Shown here: positions 1 to 10,714 of the stretch, one piece after another
How the letters are laid out: every line of letters begins with the position of its first letter
How positions within the stretch are numbered: the first letter of the stretch is position 1
NCBI RefSeq assembly: GCF_000621325.1
Contig: NZ_KK211257.1
Span: 86,793 to 150,792, forward strand
Source of the DNA: Thiothrix lacustris DSM 21227
Lineage (GTDB): Bacteria > Pseudomonadota > Gammaproteobacteria > Thiotrichales > Thiotrichaceae
DNA length: 64,000 nt
Direction: 5' to 3'
Translations under genes and position numbers: made by a program
Notes under the pieces: generated by a model
Databases searched by the model: none
What the model was told of the DNA's origin: nothing
What the model saw: only the letters and a program-made list of their open reading frames with translations

Positions 1-3000
1 GTTCTGTCTCGGGTGCTGTGGTAGTGGATGTCGATGCGGTTACGACGCCCGCACCCAGTGGCGTAGTCTCCAAGCATAATGATTTCCTCGATTACCGTTT
101 GGGCAGTATTGCTGGGCAAGTGCGTGATGATGTGAACTATAACGGCGTGCTGGTCGATACAGAAAAAGGCATTGCTGGAATTACCATCACGTTGTTCACT
201 GATCCGAATGGGGATGGTGATCCAGCCGATGGTGTCAGCGTGGCAACCGTAACGACCAATAGCCTAGGCAATTATCTGTTCAGCGACCTGAAACCAGCCA
301 ACTATGTGGTGGTGGAAACCGATTTCGCTGAATGGCAATCGACTGCGGATAGTCAGGGTGCAAACGATGGCCGTGTGCCGGTGGTATTGGCTTCAGCGCA
401 AAATAGTACGGGCAATGATTTCTTGGATGCTAAACAAAAAGGTGGCCTCAGCGGAATTGTCTGGACAGACAGTAATACCGATGGTGTGCATGATACAGGC
501 GAAAACCCTATTCCGGGTGCAACGGTTATTGTGCTGGATGCGAGTGGCAGCGTCGTCGCAACCTTGACGACGGATACAGATGGCGCTTATGAGGCTAACA
601 GCCTGCCGCCGGGTACGTATACGGTGAAGGTTGATCCGGCAAGTTTGCCAGTTGGTATGCAGCAAACGGCTGATCCTGATGCCGTTAACGATCACCAAAC
701 GACAGTAACCATCATGCCGGGTGTTAGTACCACCGGGTTGGATTTCGGTTATGTTGGCAGTGTGATTCTGGGTGATCGTGTTTGGCATGATCTGAATGCG
801 AACGGTGTACAAGATGCTGCTGAACCGGGTGTTGCAGGGGTGTTGGTCACGCTGTTCCGTGATAAGAATGGTGATGGTATTCCAACTGCTGATGAGCAAT
901 TGAAGACAGTGGTGACTGGCGATAATGGTGCTTATCAATTCAGTGAACTATTGCCACTGGATTATTTGGTGACGTTTAGTCAGCCTGCTGGTTATCTACG
1001 TAGTCTGGATAATCAAGGGGGCGATGATTCTTTGGATTCCGATGCGGATGCTAATGGATTAGTGGCAGTAAGCCTGAAAACTGGATCTAACCTGACCGTG
1101 GATGCGGGATTCTATCATCTGGGAAGTTTGGGTGATTATGTTTGGTTGGATGCCAATAGCAACGGGATACAAGACGGCAGTGAACTCCTGCTGGCCGGGG
1201 TGGATGTGCAGTTGCTGGATAGCGCGGGGGCGTTGCTGACAACGACCCTAACAGATGCTAACGGTCATTACGTGTTTAAGGATTTGCCACCGGCGACCTA
1301 TACCGTCAAGTTTGTTGCGCCGACAGGCATGGCGTTTACCTCAGCTGATCAAGGTGATGATGCGCTTGACTCTGATGCTGATAGCAATGGTTTGGCCGTG
1401 ATTACCCTGACGTCAGGGGCGGATATGCACACTGTGGATGCGGGGGTTCAACCTGCTTCTGTCTCAGGGCGTATCTGGATCGATAACAACACCCCGAATG
1501 CATTGGATGATGGTGTGGAAGGCGGGGTAGTCGGCGTGACAATTAATCTGGTCGATACGAAAACCGGCAATGTGGTGGCTACAACCACGACGGGAGCGGA
1601 TGGTTTGTATGGCTTCACCGGTGTATTGCCGGGTAGCTATCAAGTACAAGTGTTAGAGCCTGCCAATATGGGTTTTGTTAAGCAAGATCAGGGCGGCGAT
1701 GACACCAAGGATAGCGATGTAAACGTCACGGATGGCAAAAGTCACACGTTTGTGCTTGCCTCCGGGGATGCCGTAAAGCATGTGGATGCGGGGATCGAAC
1801 CGGGTGCATTGGGTGATCGTGTCTGGCTGGATAGTAATGGCAATAAGTTGCAAGACAGCGGTGAGCCGGGTGTGGCAAATGTCACGGTTAATTTGTTGGA
1901 TGGCAGTGGTGCAGTAATTGCCACCCAAACGACGGATGCGAGCGGTTTCTATAACTTCGCGGCAGTATTACCGGGTAATTACACTGTCCAGTTTGTTGCA
2001 CCAGCAGGGATGACTTTGGTCACCGCCAATCAAGGCAGTGATGACACGATCGACTCTGATCCGGCTGCGGATGGCAACGTTGCGGTCACCGTGGTGTCTG
2101 GTGTCGGTAATCAGACGGTGGACGCGGGCATTGTGCCAGCCAAACTGGGTAATTACGTTTGGCAAGACTTGAATGGCGATGGCAAACAGGATGCGACTGA
2201 ACTCGCGGTTGCAGGTGTTACCGTCAAGCTGTTGGATAAGGATGGCAAGCCCATCGCAGATTTGGGTGGTAATGCCATGACCACGACGACCGACAAGGAT
2301 GGCAAGTACCAGTTCATCGTATTACCGGGTGAATACCGAGTAGGTTTTGAGTTGCCGGAGGGTGTGAAAGCGACCACAGTTGATCAAGGCGCTGATGATG
2401 CGGCGGATTCGGATGCTGACCCTGCAACCTTGATGACATCAGTGGTCACACTGGCATTGGGGGCGGAAGACATCACCCTCGATCTGGGTCTTGCACCTGC
2501 CAAGCTGACAGGTTACGTGATTGAAGACCTGAATGCCGATGGCAAGCTGGATGTGGGTGAAAGTAGTCTTGCGGGCGTAATCATTACTCTCAGTGGTACG
2601 GATAGCTTCGGTGCGCCGGTAACGGCGACGACGACGACGGATAAGGATGGCTTGTACAGCTTTACGGTTCCGGCGGGCACTTACACCCTGAAGGAAACCA
2701 ATCCGTCGGATTACTTCTCCAGTGGCAGCCAGCCCGGTACAGCAGCCGGTGCGGCAGGGGTAAATGCAGATGAATTAACCACTCCGGCGGTAAGCGGCAC
2801 AACGACTGAACACCATGACTTCCTCGATTACCGTTTAGGCAGTATTGCTGGGCAAGTGCGTGATGACGCAAACGATAATGCCACCTTAACGGATGAGGAA
2901 GCGGGTATTCCGGGCGTTACTGTTACCTTGTTGCTGGATGATGTTGAGGTGGCAAAAACCGCGACAGACAGCGAGGGTAAGTACCTATTCAGTAATCTGA

Positions 3001-6000
3001 AACCGGGTAATTACGTGGTGGTGGAAACCGATCTGTCGCTGTGGGATTCGACCGCCGATACACAAGCTGACAATGATAACCGCGTACCAGTGGTTTTGGC
3101 TTCAGCGCAACACAGCACGGGTAATGATTTCCTTGATACCAAGCAGCAAGGTAGCCTCAGTGGTGTGGTGTGGACAGATACCAATAGCGACGGGGTACAC
3201 GATGCGGGTGAACCTGTGTTAGCAGGCATCAACGTAACCGTGCTGGATAACAGCGGTAATGTGGTGGCTACCCTGACGACAGATGCGCAAGGTACATACT
3301 TAGCGACAGGCTTGAAACCGGGTACGTATACCCTCAAAGTTGACGCTGCGAGCTTGCCTGCTGGATCACAACAAACCGGCGACCCTGATGGTGTGAAAGA
3401 TCACCAAAGCAGTGCCACCGTGTTGCCTGCGAAGGAAACCAATGACGTGGACTTTGGTTACGTGACCTTGGTTTCGCTGGGTGACAAGGCATGGCATGAC
3501 CTGAACGCCAATGGTTTGCAGGATGCGGATGAGCCGGGTCTGGCCGGGGTGATGGTTGCCTTGTACCGTGATACGAACGGTAATGGTCTTCCTGATGCGG
3601 ATGAGCAAGTGAAAGCCATGCTGACTGACAGCAAGGGTGCTTACCTGTTCAGCAATCTGTTGCCAGTGGATTACCTCGTAACCTTCAGCCAGCCGGATGG
3701 TTATCAACGCAGCCCAGCGAAGCAAGGCAGCGATGCCGCGCTGGATTCGGATGCGGATGGCAATGGTCTGGTAGCGGTGCGCCTGAACAGCAACTTGAAC
3801 ACGGTGGATGCTGGTTTCTACAAACTGGGTAGCATCGGTGATTATGTCTGGTTGGATGCGAATACCAATGGTATGCAAGACGCGAATGAGCCTGCGATCA
3901 CGGATATGACTGTCCAGTTGTTGGATAAGGCGGGTCTGTTGGTGGCGACTGCTACGACAGATGCAGCAGGTATGTATCAGTTTAAGGGGCTTGTGCCAGC
4001 GGATTACAGCATCAAGTTCATTGCACCGGAAGGTATTGTGTTTACCCAAGCTGATCACATAACGGATGATTCCTTGGATTCCGATGCCGACAGTACGGGG
4101 CTGGTGGCAGTGATGCTGGCTTCTGGTCAGGTGATTACCAGTGTGGATGCGGGGATTTTGCCTGCGGCGATCAGTGGGCGTATCTGGGTCGATCGTAATG
4201 GCAATGGTCTGGATGATTCCGCTACTACCTTGGAACCGGGTGTGCCGGGTGTGCGCGTCAACTTGCTGGATGCGAAAACCGGCGAAGTGGTGGCTACTAC
4301 CACCACGAGTGCCGAGGGTCAGTACAACTTCACAGGTATCCTGCCGGGTGAATACCTGATTGAAACGGTGCAGCCTGCCAATATGGCGTTTGTTACACCG
4401 AATCAGGGGGACGACGACACGCTGGATTCTGATGTGCAGGTGGCGGATGGGCGTAGTGCGGTGTTTGTACTGCACTCTGCCGATAGCGTGGCGCATGTGG
4501 ATGCGGGTATCCAACCGGGTGAACTGGGTGACCACGTTTGGCTGGATCAAAACAACAATGGTCTGCAAGACGCCGGTGAAGCGGGTGTCGGTGGTCTTAC
4601 TGTCAATCTGCTGGATAGCAGTGGTAAGACAGTGACTACCCAGCTGACCGATGCGACTGGTTTCTATAACTTCACGGGGGTATTGCCGGGTAATTACACA
4701 GTGCAGTTTGTGTTGCCAGAAAAGGCACAATTCACCAGCACCAACCAAGGCGCGGATGATGAGCTGGATTCAGATGTGGATGCTGTGGGCAAAGTCGCGG
4801 TCACCGTCGTTTCCAATGTCGGTAATCAGACAGTCGATGCGGGTATCCAGCCTGCACTGATCAGCGGTACGGTGCTGAATGATGACAATGCCAACGGTGC
4901 GCAAAACGATGCTGACAAGCCGGTAGCGGGTGTGGTGGTGACACTGACCGGTACGGACTTATTTGGTAATCCTGTCACACTGGCAACCACGACGGATACG
5001 CAAGGTCAGTATAGCTTTGCTGTACCGCCGGGCACTTACAGCATCAAGGAAACCAATCCGGCTGATAGGGTGTCCACCGGTAGCGAAGCAGGTACGCAAG
5101 GCAGTACGGTTGTCGATGCGGATGAGATCAGTGTAGTTATGACCAGTGGTCAGGTATCTGCTCAGAACGATTTCCTCGATTACTTGCCAGCACGTCTGAA
5201 TGGTCAGGTGCGTAACGATCTGAATGGTAATGGTGATCTGCTGGATGCAGAGGACGGTATTCCGGGTGTAACCGTGAGCCTGTGGCTGGATGACGTGCAA
5301 GTCGCCACCACTACTACGGATGCAAACGGCTATTACGTGTTCGAAAACCTGAAACCGGGTACTTACCGTGTGAAAGAAGCTGACCTTGAAACGTGGGTGT
5401 CGACGGCAGATGTGGAGGGCGCTAACAACAACCAAATTGCGGTGACCTTGCAATCTGGCGATGATAAAACCGCGCTGAACTTCTTTGATGCCAAGCCAGT
5501 AACCGTGTCGGGTCAAGTTCGACTGGATGAGAATCGTAATGGTGACTTGGCGGAAGATGAAACGGGTCTGCCGGGTGTGACGCTAACCTTGTTTACCGAT
5601 CCGAACGGTGACGGTAATCCAGCCGATGGTAAGCCAGTGCAAATCGTGCAAACGGATGCGCAGGGCAACTATACCTTCGTAGACGTGCTGCCAGGTCAGT
5701 ATGTGATCGTGGAAACGGACCCATCCAGCTACCAGTCGATGGCAGATGTGGATAGCTTGAATGACAACCAGATTACGCTCACCGTCTTCTCGGCGATACC
5801 TAACACAGGGAGTGATTTCCTTGATGCGAGCGCTTTGGGTTCTTTGGGGGATGTGGTATGGCTGGATCAGAATAACGATTCTCTGCAAGACGGTACGGAG
5901 CCACCTGTGGTGGGTGTACCCGTGGTGTTGTCTGGTACGGATAGTGAAGGTAAGCCTGTTAGCCTGACGACGATGACGGATGCTGCGGGTAAATACCTGT

Positions 6001-9000
6001 TCGACAAGCTGATGCCGGGCGTTTATACGCTTGAGTACCAGTTGCCGCTTGGGATGCGTTTGACCCTGCCAAATCAGGGGGGCAATGAGGGGCTGGATTC
6101 TGACCCTGACATAGTGGAGCGCACGGTGACGGTGACGCTGACTGCTGGGGAACACAATCTGGATGTGGATGCGGGGGTACGCCCAGCATCGGTCAATGGT
6201 TCGTTGTGGCAAGATACCAATGGTGATGGGAAGCATAACAATGGTGAGCCAGCGCTGCCGGGTGTGACGGTTACCCTGTTGAGTGACCCGAATGGCGATG
6301 GTGATTCGTCAGATGGTGTGCCGGTCGGTACAACGGTCACGAATCCTGAGGGTGCTTACAATTTTGCGGGGATGATGCCAGATCATTATGTCATCGTGGT
6401 GACGCCACCTGCTGATTACTTGCCAGTGCCTGCGAATCAGGGCGGTGATGATACGACTGATAGCGATATTCAGCCGAACCTAGGTTTGCCAGTCAATCTG
6501 GAGTCGGGTGATACCTTCTACATGGATGGTGGTTTCTACCAGTTGGGTAGCTTCGGCGACCGTATCTGGCTGGATCTGAACGGTAATGGTCAGCAGGATG
6601 CGAATGAGCCAGGTGTCCGTGATGTCACGCTGGTGTTGCTGGATGCCGCAGGCAAGCCTGTTATGAATCTGTTGAATCCGTCACAACCTTACCGCTTGGT
6701 ATCGGATGTGAACGGTGAATACCGCTTCTCCAACTTGTTGCCGGGGCAATATCAGGTACAACTGGAAGGGCTAGACGGTTTCGTTCTGACTCAGACGGAT
6801 GCGGGCACGGATGATGCGCTTGACAGCGATAGCAATGCTAACGGACGCATGGCTGCGACCGTCCTTTCCGGTGCGCATAACCCAGATGTGGATGCAGGTG
6901 TTTTACCTGCTAGCCTGATGGGACGGGTGTGGATTGATCATAACAGCAGTAATTCACTGGATGACGGTATGTATGCCGAACCGGGTGCTGTCGGGATTGT
7001 GGTCAATCTGCTGGATAAGGATGGCAAACGGGTGGCGACGACGACGACCGGAACGGATGGCCTTTACAGCTTCAGTGGTGTTTTGCCGGGACAGTATCAG
7101 GTTGAGATTATCACGCCGGATAACATGACCCTGACTGCTGCTAATGTCGGCGACGATGATACGCTGGATTCAGATGCTGATCCGGCAACGGGGCGCACAG
7201 AACTGTTTACCATGACTTCCAGCATGACGGTGAAGGACATTGATGCGGGCATTCTAGCTGGTGTACTCGGCGACCATGTGTGGGTTGATCTGAACGAAAA
7301 TGGTTTGCAGGATGCAGGCGAGCCGGGTGTGACAGGCGTTGCCGTCAAGCTGATTGGCAGTAATGGCAAGGATGTTGCCACGACGATGACGGATGCTACC
7401 GGTTTCTACGTTTTCCGGGATGTTGTGCCGGGTACTTATACGGTGCAGTTCATGTTGGCAGATACCCTCAAGCTGACCGTGCAGAATCAAGGCGACGATG
7501 ATGCTACAGATTCGGATGCTGACCCGGTAACAGGCAAGGCGACGGTACTGGTAGGTTCGGGTGAACTGGGTAATCAGACGGTGGATGCGGGGATCTTGCC
7601 TGCGAAACTGGGTGATTATGTTTGGCTGGATGCTAACCGTAACGGTGTGCAGGATGCTGATGAAAAGCCACTGGAAAAGGTGATTGTGTTGTTGCTGGAT
7701 GCGCAAGGCGAACACGTCGCCACGACGCAGACCGATAAGGACGGTAAGTACCTGTTTACCGTGCCAGCGGGTCAGTACAGTGTGCAGGTGGTGTCGTTAG
7801 ATAGCAGCTTTACTGCCGCGAACCAAGGCAAAGATGCCGCGTTGGATTCAGATGTGGATGTGACGGGGTCGTCACCCTTGATGACGCTTGCTTCAGGCAG
7901 TGTGGCGACTGGGCTGGATGTGGGGATTTTTCCTGCATCACTGAGCGGTAAAGTGGTCAACGATGCGTGGGCTAACGGGACACTGGAAACAACGGATGGC
8001 GGTATTGCCAACGTAACAGTGACCATTAGTGGTACGGATAGCTTCGGCAATCCATTGACTATGGTAACAACCACAGAGGCGAATGGCCGTTACCAGTTCA
8101 TTCTGCCACCGGGAACTTATACTGTGACAGAAGGGCAGCCAGAGGGGTATGTCTCCACGGGCAGCATGGCAGATTCCAACGCAGGTACAGTCATCAGTCA
8201 TGATGAAGTGAGTGTTGTGTTGGTCAGTCATGATCAGGTCGAAGGTGTTAACTTCCTCGACTATGATCCGGCGTCTTACGTGGTGCTGAGTGGTACGGTG
8301 CTGGATGACCATAACCACAACGCTCAGGCAGATGCGGCTGAAGCGGGTCTTCCAGGAGTCAGCGTGATCTTGTTCACGGATCCGAATGGCGATGGCGACC
8401 CGGCTGATGGTGCGGCGGTGCAAACTGTATTGACGGATAGCAGCGGTCATTTCACCTTCGATGGTGTGCCAGCAGGACAATACGTGGTCGTAGAAAAAGA
8501 TCCGCCTAACTACGAGTCAATGGCTGATAATGGCGGGGAAAATGATAACCGTGTGCCTGTCACCTTGGTTTCTGGTCAAGTGGCTACCAAACCTTTGTTC
8601 CTTGATGCTGAGCCGCAAGGCAGTATCAGTGGCTATGTGCTGCTGGATAGTGATAAAAATGGCAGTCTTCAGGATGCAGATAATGGTCTGGAAGGCGTTA
8701 ATGTCATGTTGTTCACGGATCCGAATGGCGATGGTAATCCAGATGATGGTGAGCGCATGGATGCTGTCTTGACCGATGCAACCGGGCATTACGTGTTCGT
8801 CAATGTTGTGACGGGTAACTGGGTCGTCGTGGCCGTTGATAAGCCGGGTTATGTTTCCACCGCTGATGTGGTGTCGGATAACGATAATCGCATTCCGGTG
8901 GTTGTAGCAGCCGTGAATGGTGCGACGCAGTGCCGTTTACCGGATGCTACGGCAAGCTGTACGGGTCTCAACTTCTTGGATGCTCAGCTTGATAGCCGTG

Positions 9001-10022
9001 TGCAGTTATTGAAAACCGCTTATCAAGGCCATGACGGTGGTGCGAAGTGCGGGACGGATGTTGCTAAGCCAGAGCTAACCTTGGTTGATCTCGATAAGAA
9101 CAAGCGTGAAAACGTGACGTACTGTTTCGAGGTGACGAACACGGGCGACAACTGGCTGACACAAGTGGCTGTAGTCGATGAAACCCTTAGCCTGACGGCT
9201 GACAAGCTGACGCCGGTGGGTACAGTGCCTGCTATCCTTGCCCCGCAAAGTAAGGATGCCAATGCTCGTATCCGTTACTACTACGAGGATGAAATCACTG
9301 CCGGTATCGTCAATAAGGCCAGCGTTACTGCCCGGCCGGTATTGGAAGATGGCACGCTGTTGGATGGCGTCCTTGATGCTACCAGCAACAGTTCGGTGAA
9401 TGTACGCTTCGTGTTTGACCCGCCAACAGCCATCAAAACGGTGACCTCTTCTGGTGATGAGGTGATGTTGTGGCAAATGGTCTGGATCAACAGTAGTAGC
9501 GACAACGTCGCCGGGGTGGAAATCTATGATGGTGTGCCAGAGGGTACGCACTATGCAGCGATGCAAGCAGGTGCGAATGTCAGCCCTGATGGGGTTTACT
9601 GTGAAGCACGGGGTGCGTCAACCACGGCCGTTTGCCGCTACGAAGCACCGAGTCAGGACTTCCCTCGCGGTCGAGTATTCTGGTCAGGTACGATTGGCGC
9701 TGATATCGGCAATAGCACAGAGCAGAGTGCGGTTAATGAGGTGGTGATTCGCTTCTATAGTGCTCTCGACAAGGTGGGTGAGCAGCAGACGATTACCAAT
9801 CAGGCACATTCAAGCTGGGATTTGAATGGAGACGGTAAGCCAGAGTACGCGGATATTCTGACGGATAATGGTAAGACTGATGCATCAGGTGACAGTACTA
9901 GTATCTCACTAGGCTCACCCTCACAAATCCCTACCTTGGGTGAATGGGCACTGTGGTTACTGAGCTTCCTGATGGTGTTGGTAGCCTTTGGCTACCGGCG
10001 CAAGGGGGGCGGGTATCGTTAA
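1..10022 (+). CDS. Giant SdrD-B-repeat surface adhesin with IPTL-CTERM tail (5' partial)
   Basis: The reading frame is open from the window edge, so the true start lies upstream; the first GTG at 18 is not the start. The visible 3,334 residues are about 26 tandem beta-sandwich repeats of 80-120 residues. Most begin with a strand such as LGDRVWLD followed by an acidic loop of the DxNxNGxxD type, typical of calcium-binding SdrD B-domains (Cna-B-like fold), and most end with TVDAG. After about residue 2985 the repeats stop and a cysteine-containing, DUF11-like region follows. The protein ends with IPTLGEWALW, a hydrophobic helix and a basic tail (YRRKGGGYR), which is an IPTL-CTERM (exosortase-type) sorting signal. 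It is probably an extracellular adhesin or sheath/holdfast component. Composition is very rich in Asp, Gly, Thr and Val. Long antisense frames inside it are by-products of the repeats. A rho-independent terminator follows directly. Confidence 0.9.
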   Translation, partial: SVSGAVVVDVDAVTTPAPSGVVSKHNDFLDYRLGSIAGQVRDDVNYNGVLVDTEKGIAGITITLFTDPNGDGDPADGVSVATVTTNSLGNYLFSDLKPANYVVVETDFAEWQSTADSQGANDGRVPVVLASAQNSTGNDFLDAKQKGGLSGIVWTDSNTDGVHDTGENPIPGATVIVLDASGSVVATLTTDTDGAYEANSLPPGTYTVKVDPASLPVGMQQTADPDAVNDHQTTVTIMPGVSTTGLDFGYVGSVILGDRVWHDLNANGVQDAAEPGVAGVLVTLFRDKNGDGIPTADEQLKTVVTGDNGAYQFSELLPLDYLVTFSQPAGYLRSLDNQGGDDSLDSDADANGLVAVSLKTGSNLTVDAGFYHLGSLGDYVWLDANSNGIQDGSELLLAGVDVQLLDSAGALLTTTLTDANGHYVFKDLPPATYTVKFVAPTGMAFTSADQGDDALDSDADSNGLAVITLTSGADMHTVDAGVQPASVSGRIWIDNNTPNALDDGVEGGVVGVTINLVDTKTGNVVATTTTGADGLYGFTGVLPGSYQVQVLEPANMGFVKQDQGGDDTKDSDVNVTDGKSHTFVLASGDAVKHVDAGIEPGALGDRVWLDSNGNKLQDSGEPGVANVTVNLLDGSGAVIATQTTDASGFYNFAAVLPGNYTVQFVAPAGMTLVTANQGSDDTIDSDPAADGNVAVTVVSGVGNQTVDAGIVPAKLGNYVWQDLNGDGKQDATELAVAGVTVKLLDKDGKPIADLGGNAMTTTTDKDGKYQFIVLPGEYRVGFELPEGVKATTVDQGADDAADSDADPATLMTSVVTLALGAEDITLDLGLAPAKLTGYVIEDLNADGKLDVGESSLAGVIITLSGTDSFGAPVTATTTTDKDGLYSFTVPAGTYTLKETNPSDYFSSGSQPGTAAGAAGVNADELTTPAVSGTTTEHHDFLDYRLGSIAGQVRDDANDNATLTDEEAGIPGVTVTLLLDDVEVAKTATDSEGKYLFSNLKPGNYVVVETDLSLWDSTADTQADNDNRVPVVLASAQHSTGNDFLDTKQQGSLSGVVWTDTNSDGVHDAGEPVLAGINVTVLDNSGNVVATLTTDAQGTYLATGLKPGTYTLKVDAASLPAGSQQTGDPDGVKDHQSSATVLPAKETNDVDFGYVTLVSLGDKAWHDLNANGLQDADEPGLAGVMVALYRDTNGNGLPDADEQVKAMLTDSKGAYLFSNLLPVDYLVTFSQPDGYQRSPAKQGSDAALDSDADGNGLVAVRLNSNLNTVDAGFYKLGSIGDYVWLDANTNGMQDANEPAITDMTVQLLDKAGLLVATATTDAAGMYQFKGLVPADYSIKFIAPEGIVFTQADHITDDSLDSDADSTGLVAVMLASGQVITSVDAGILPAAISGRIWVDRNGNGLDDSATTLEPGVPGVRVNLLDAKTGEVVATTTTSAEGQYNFTGILPGEYLIETVQPANMAFVTPNQGDDDTLDSDVQVADGRSAVFVLHSADSVAHVDAGIQPGELGDHVWLDQNNNGLQDAGEAGVGGLTVNLLDSSGKTVTTQLTDATGFYNFTGVLPGNYTVQFVLPEKAQFTSTNQGADDELDSDVDAVGKVAVTVVSNVGNQTVDAGIQPALISGTVLNDDNANGAQNDADKPVAGVVVTLTGTDLFGNPVTLATTTDTQGQYSFAVPPGTYSIKETNPADRVSTGSEAGTQGSTVVDADEISVVMTSGQVSAQNDFLDYLPARLNGQVRNDLNGNGDLLDAEDGIPGVTVSLWLDDVQVATTTTDANGYYVFENLKPGTYRVKEADLETWVSTADVEGANNNQIAVTLQSGDDKTALNFFDAKPVTVSGQVRLDENRNGDLAEDETGLPGVTLTLFTDPNGDGNPADGKPVQIVQTDAQGNYTFVDVLPGQYVIVETDPSSYQSMADVDSLNDNQITLTVFSAIPNTGSDFLDASALGSLGDVVWLDQNNDSLQDGTEPPVVGVPVVLSGTDSEGKPVSLTTMTDAAGKYLFDKLMPGVYTLEYQLPLGMRLTLPNQGGNEGLDSDPDIVERTVTVTLTAGEHNLDVDAGVRPASVNGSLWQDTNGDGKHNNGEPALPGVTVTLLSDPNGDGDSSDGVPVGTTVTNPEGAYNFAGMMPDHYVIVVTPPADYLPVPANQGGDDTTDSDIQPNLGLPVNLESGDTFYMDGGFYQLGSFGDRIWLDLNGNGQQDANEPGVRDVTLVLLDAAGKPVMNLLNPSQPYRLVSDVNGEYRFSNLLPGQYQVQLEGLDGFVLTQTDAGTDDALDSDSNANGRMAATVLSGAHNPDVDAGVLPASLMGRVWIDHNSSNSLDDGMYAEPGAVGIVVNLLDKDGKRVATTTTGTDGLYSFSGVLPGQYQVEIITPDNMTLTAANVGDDDTLDSDADPATGRTELFTMTSSMTVKDIDAGILAGVLGDHVWVDLNENGLQDAGEPGVTGVAVKLIGSNGKDVATTMTDATGFYVFRDVVPGTYTVQFMLADTLKLTVQNQGDDDATDSDADPVTGKATVLVGSGELGNQTVDAGILPAKLGDYVWLDANRNGVQDADEKPLEKVIVLLLDAQGEHVATTQTDKDGKYLFTVPAGQYSVQVVSLDSSFTAANQGKDAALDSDVDVTGSSPLMTLASGSVATGLDVGIFPASLSGKVVNDAWANGTLETTDGGIANVTVTISGTDSFGNPLTMVTTTEANGRYQFILPPGTYTVTEGQPEGYVSTGSMADSNAGTVISHDEVSVVLVSHDQVEGVNFLDYDPASYVVLSGTVLDDHNHNAQADAAEAGLPGVSVILFTDPNGDGDPADGAAVQTVLTDSSGHFTFDGVPAGQYVVVEKDPPNYESMADNGGENDNRVPVTLVSGQVATKPLFLDAEPQGSISGYVLLDSDKNGSLQDADNGLEGVNVMLFTDPNGDGNPDDGERMDAVLTDATGHYVFVNVVTGNWVVVAVDKPGYVSTADVVSDNDNRIPVVVAAVNGATQCRLPDATASCTGLNFLDAQLDSRVQLLKTAYQGHDGGAKCGTDVAKPELTLVDLDKNKRENVTYCFEVTNTGDNWLTQVAVVDETLSLTADKLTPVGTVPAILAPQSKDANARIRYYYEDEITAGIVNKASVTARPVLEDGTLLDGVLDATSNSSVNVRFVFDPPTAIKTVTSSGDEVMLWQMVWINSSSDNVAGVEIYDGVPEGTHYAAMQAGANVSPDGVYCEARGASTTAVCRYEAPSQDFPRGRVFWSGTIGADIGNSTEQSAVNEVVIRFYSALDKVGEQQTITNQAHSSWDLNGDGKPEYADILTDNGKTDASGDSTSISLGSPSQIPTLGEWALWLLSFLMVLVAFGYRRKGGGYR

Positions 10023-10050
10023 GTTAGTGATGATTGGCTGAAAATAAAAA

Positions 10051-10077
10051 GGGGCGGAATATTCCGCCCCTTTTTTT
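10051..10077 (+). terminator. Rho-independent terminator of the giant adhesin gene
   Basis: A perfect 10+10 inverted repeat (GGGGCGGAAT / ATTCCGCCCC, 10051-10070) is followed by seven T. An A-rich stretch precedes it (10041-10050), so it can also work for the convergent minus-strand gene ending at 10106. Confidence 0.9.
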
Positions 10078-10105
10078 GTGTTTAGCAATATGGTTGTTTA
10101 AAAGA

Positions 10106-10714
10106 TCAAATGCTCCACAATGCAACAAAGCTTACCAACCCGATAGCCAGAATGCTGTAAAGCTCAATTGCCCGTCCTCTACCCACAGGCAATAAGGCAG
10201 AACGTGCCCCGGTTTTCGTTTCTACAAAGCGAATATTATCCAGATCGTCCAGCAATAAATGCAGCAAGTAACTGGCGCTGGATGCCAAAAAGGCGGGTAA
10301 TGCTGCTGCCGAGCCTACGGTCAAATAAGCAACCCACGCCACGCCTAATGATAAGCAGACTGCCGCAATCACAGAATGCGTATGCCCACCCCGTTTCGTT
10401 ATTTGGCCCAATACTTCCCAAAAGCGCGTCACCATGAACAAGGCGACTGGGATAGCCAGTAACAAATCGGTTGGACGGTAAATAAACTGGATCACAGGAA
10501 CGAGCACGGCAGCAAGGCGGCTAAGGCGCTGTACCATACGAAAACTGCTAGAACGGGTGTTGTCAATATCGGGCAATAAACCGCCGACATAACCGCTTAA
10601 TGCGGTCACACCGATCACGTCCAAGCCCAAATCTGGTGCGATGATAGATGAGATAGCGGCTGCACCAACGCCGGTTGCCACTGCTGCCAGATGGTACGTA
10701 CTGCACTCTGCCAT
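10106..10714 (-). CDS. YdjM/DUF457-type membrane-bound putative metal-dependent hydrolase
   Basis: This 202-residue multi-helix membrane protein has the features of the YdjM (LexA-binding, inner-membrane 'metal-dependent hydrolase') family. It has an early His in the first helix, the LLPDIDNTRS motif near residue 46, RGGHTHS near residue 109 and HLLLDDLDN near residue 149. In the family these His/Asp motifs are the putative metal ligands. The substrate is not known. It converges on the giant adhesin gene and appears monocistronic. Confidence 0.75.
   Translation of the reverse strand: MAECSTYHLAAVATGVGAAAISSIIAPDLGLDVIGVTALSGYVGGLLPDIDNTRSSSFRMVQRLSRLAAVLVPVIQFIYRPTDLLLAIPVALFMVTRFWEVLGQITKRGGHTHSVIAAVCLSLGVAWVAYLTVGSAAALPAFLASSASYLLHLLLDDLDNIRFVETKTGARSALLPVGRGRAIELYSILAIGLVSFVALWSI

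Noticed and set aside
3366-4748. 460-codon open frame on the minus strand inside the adhesin
   Set aside because: It mirrors the repetitive codon pattern of the sense gene, has no domain character and recurs with the repeats; a shadow frame.
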